This document shows, piece after piece, positions 63,954 through 64,000 of a DNA stretch of 64,000 bases (position 1 is the first letter of the stretch; each line of letters starts with the position of its first letter). Below the pieces are notes generated by a model. The model ran no database searches. It was not told the origin of the DNA and was given only the letters and a program-made list of their open reading frames with translations. Made by a program: the position numbers and the translations under genes. The DNA comes from an uncultured Bacteroidales bacterium (lineage in GTDB: Bacteria; Bacteroidota; Bacteroidia; Bacteroidales; UBA932), in the NCBI GenBank assembly GCA_944326325.1, contig CALVDQ010000001.1:310001-374000 (forward strand), in the 5' to 3' direction.

Positions 63954-64000
63954 ATGAAAAGCAACAACCGAAAAAGCGGAGACCGTCTCAAACGGTTTCT
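63954..64000 (+). CDS. Start of a gene, probably a SusC/TonB receptor (cut by window edge)
   Basis: Only 15 codons are present (MKSNNRKSGDRLKRF). The basic N-terminus is suitable for a signal peptide. After a FecI/FecR pair the next gene in Bacteroidetes is normally a SusC-type receptor with an STN domain; the assignment rests on that context alone. Confidence 0.5.
   Translation, partial: MKSNNRKSGDRLKRF

Noticed and set aside
1..64000. tRNA genes, rRNA genes, CRISPR arrays and prophage genes
   Set aside because: I inspected the intergenic stretches for cloverleaf-like sequences, rRNA-like segments and spaced direct repeats and saw none that I could support.

Overview
The window comes from a member of the Bacteroidetes, most likely the order Bacteroidales. 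The support is SusC-type TonB-linked receptors at both edges, an ECF sigma/FecR pair, families largely confined to this phylum (DUF4270, DUF3810, DUF3098, DUF4294, XylR-type AraC regulators), and repeated promoters of the phylum's TTTG-N19/20-TAnnTTTG type. I cannot name the genus. Most genes are moderately GC-rich; the 3' end of the RHS gene, the gene after it and some intergenic stretches are clearly more AT-rich.

Layout. 1-6802 (minus strand) is a carbohydrate locus: a GntR/UTRA regulator and an MFS sugar permease, then a GH2 glycosidase followed by a SusC receptor that runs off the left edge. A near-identical palindromic site sits at the promoters of both transcription units and is a candidate GntR operator. 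6950-8699 is a scar: a DUF3810 gene with a foreign N-terminus abuts the 3' half of an IS1634-like transposase. 9028-18337 holds a membrane-spanning TPR regulator, two small exported proteins, a 2088-residue secreted SpvB/RHS protein ending in a PD-(D/E)XK-like domain, and a probable immunity gene. 18472-27824 is a compact 11-gene operon resembling a complete type II secretion/type IV pilus machine: pseudopilins, prepilin peptidase, ATPase, secretin, GspL/M/C-like platform proteins and GspF.

After a gene-poor stretch with an inverted-repeat element (27825-28532), 28681-49562 is mostly housekeeping: cdaA, mutS2, a YraN protein, manC, yqeY, a XylR-type regulator, a C69 dipeptidase, uvrC, acpP, DUF4270, a starch-synthase-like protein, ftsX, DUF3098, uppP, lpxH, DUF4294, and an etfB-etfA-acyl-CoA dehydrogenase operon. 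50535-61163 is a ribosomal protein operon that begins at rplP and runs through secY, map, infA and rpoA to rplQ. 61307-64000 is an ECF sigma factor, an exported endonuclease/phosphatase-family lipoprotein, a FecR anti-sigma factor, and the first codons of another gene, probably a TonB receptor.

The part most worth attention is 9028-27824. A Sec-exported RHS toxin-like protein with a swapped-in C-terminal module lies directly upstream of a full T2SS-like operon, in a phylum better known for type IX secretion. Three of the four pilin-type leaders share an unusual Arg-Ala cleavage site. The idea that this machine exports the RHS protein rests only on gene order and the Sec signal; it is an inference.
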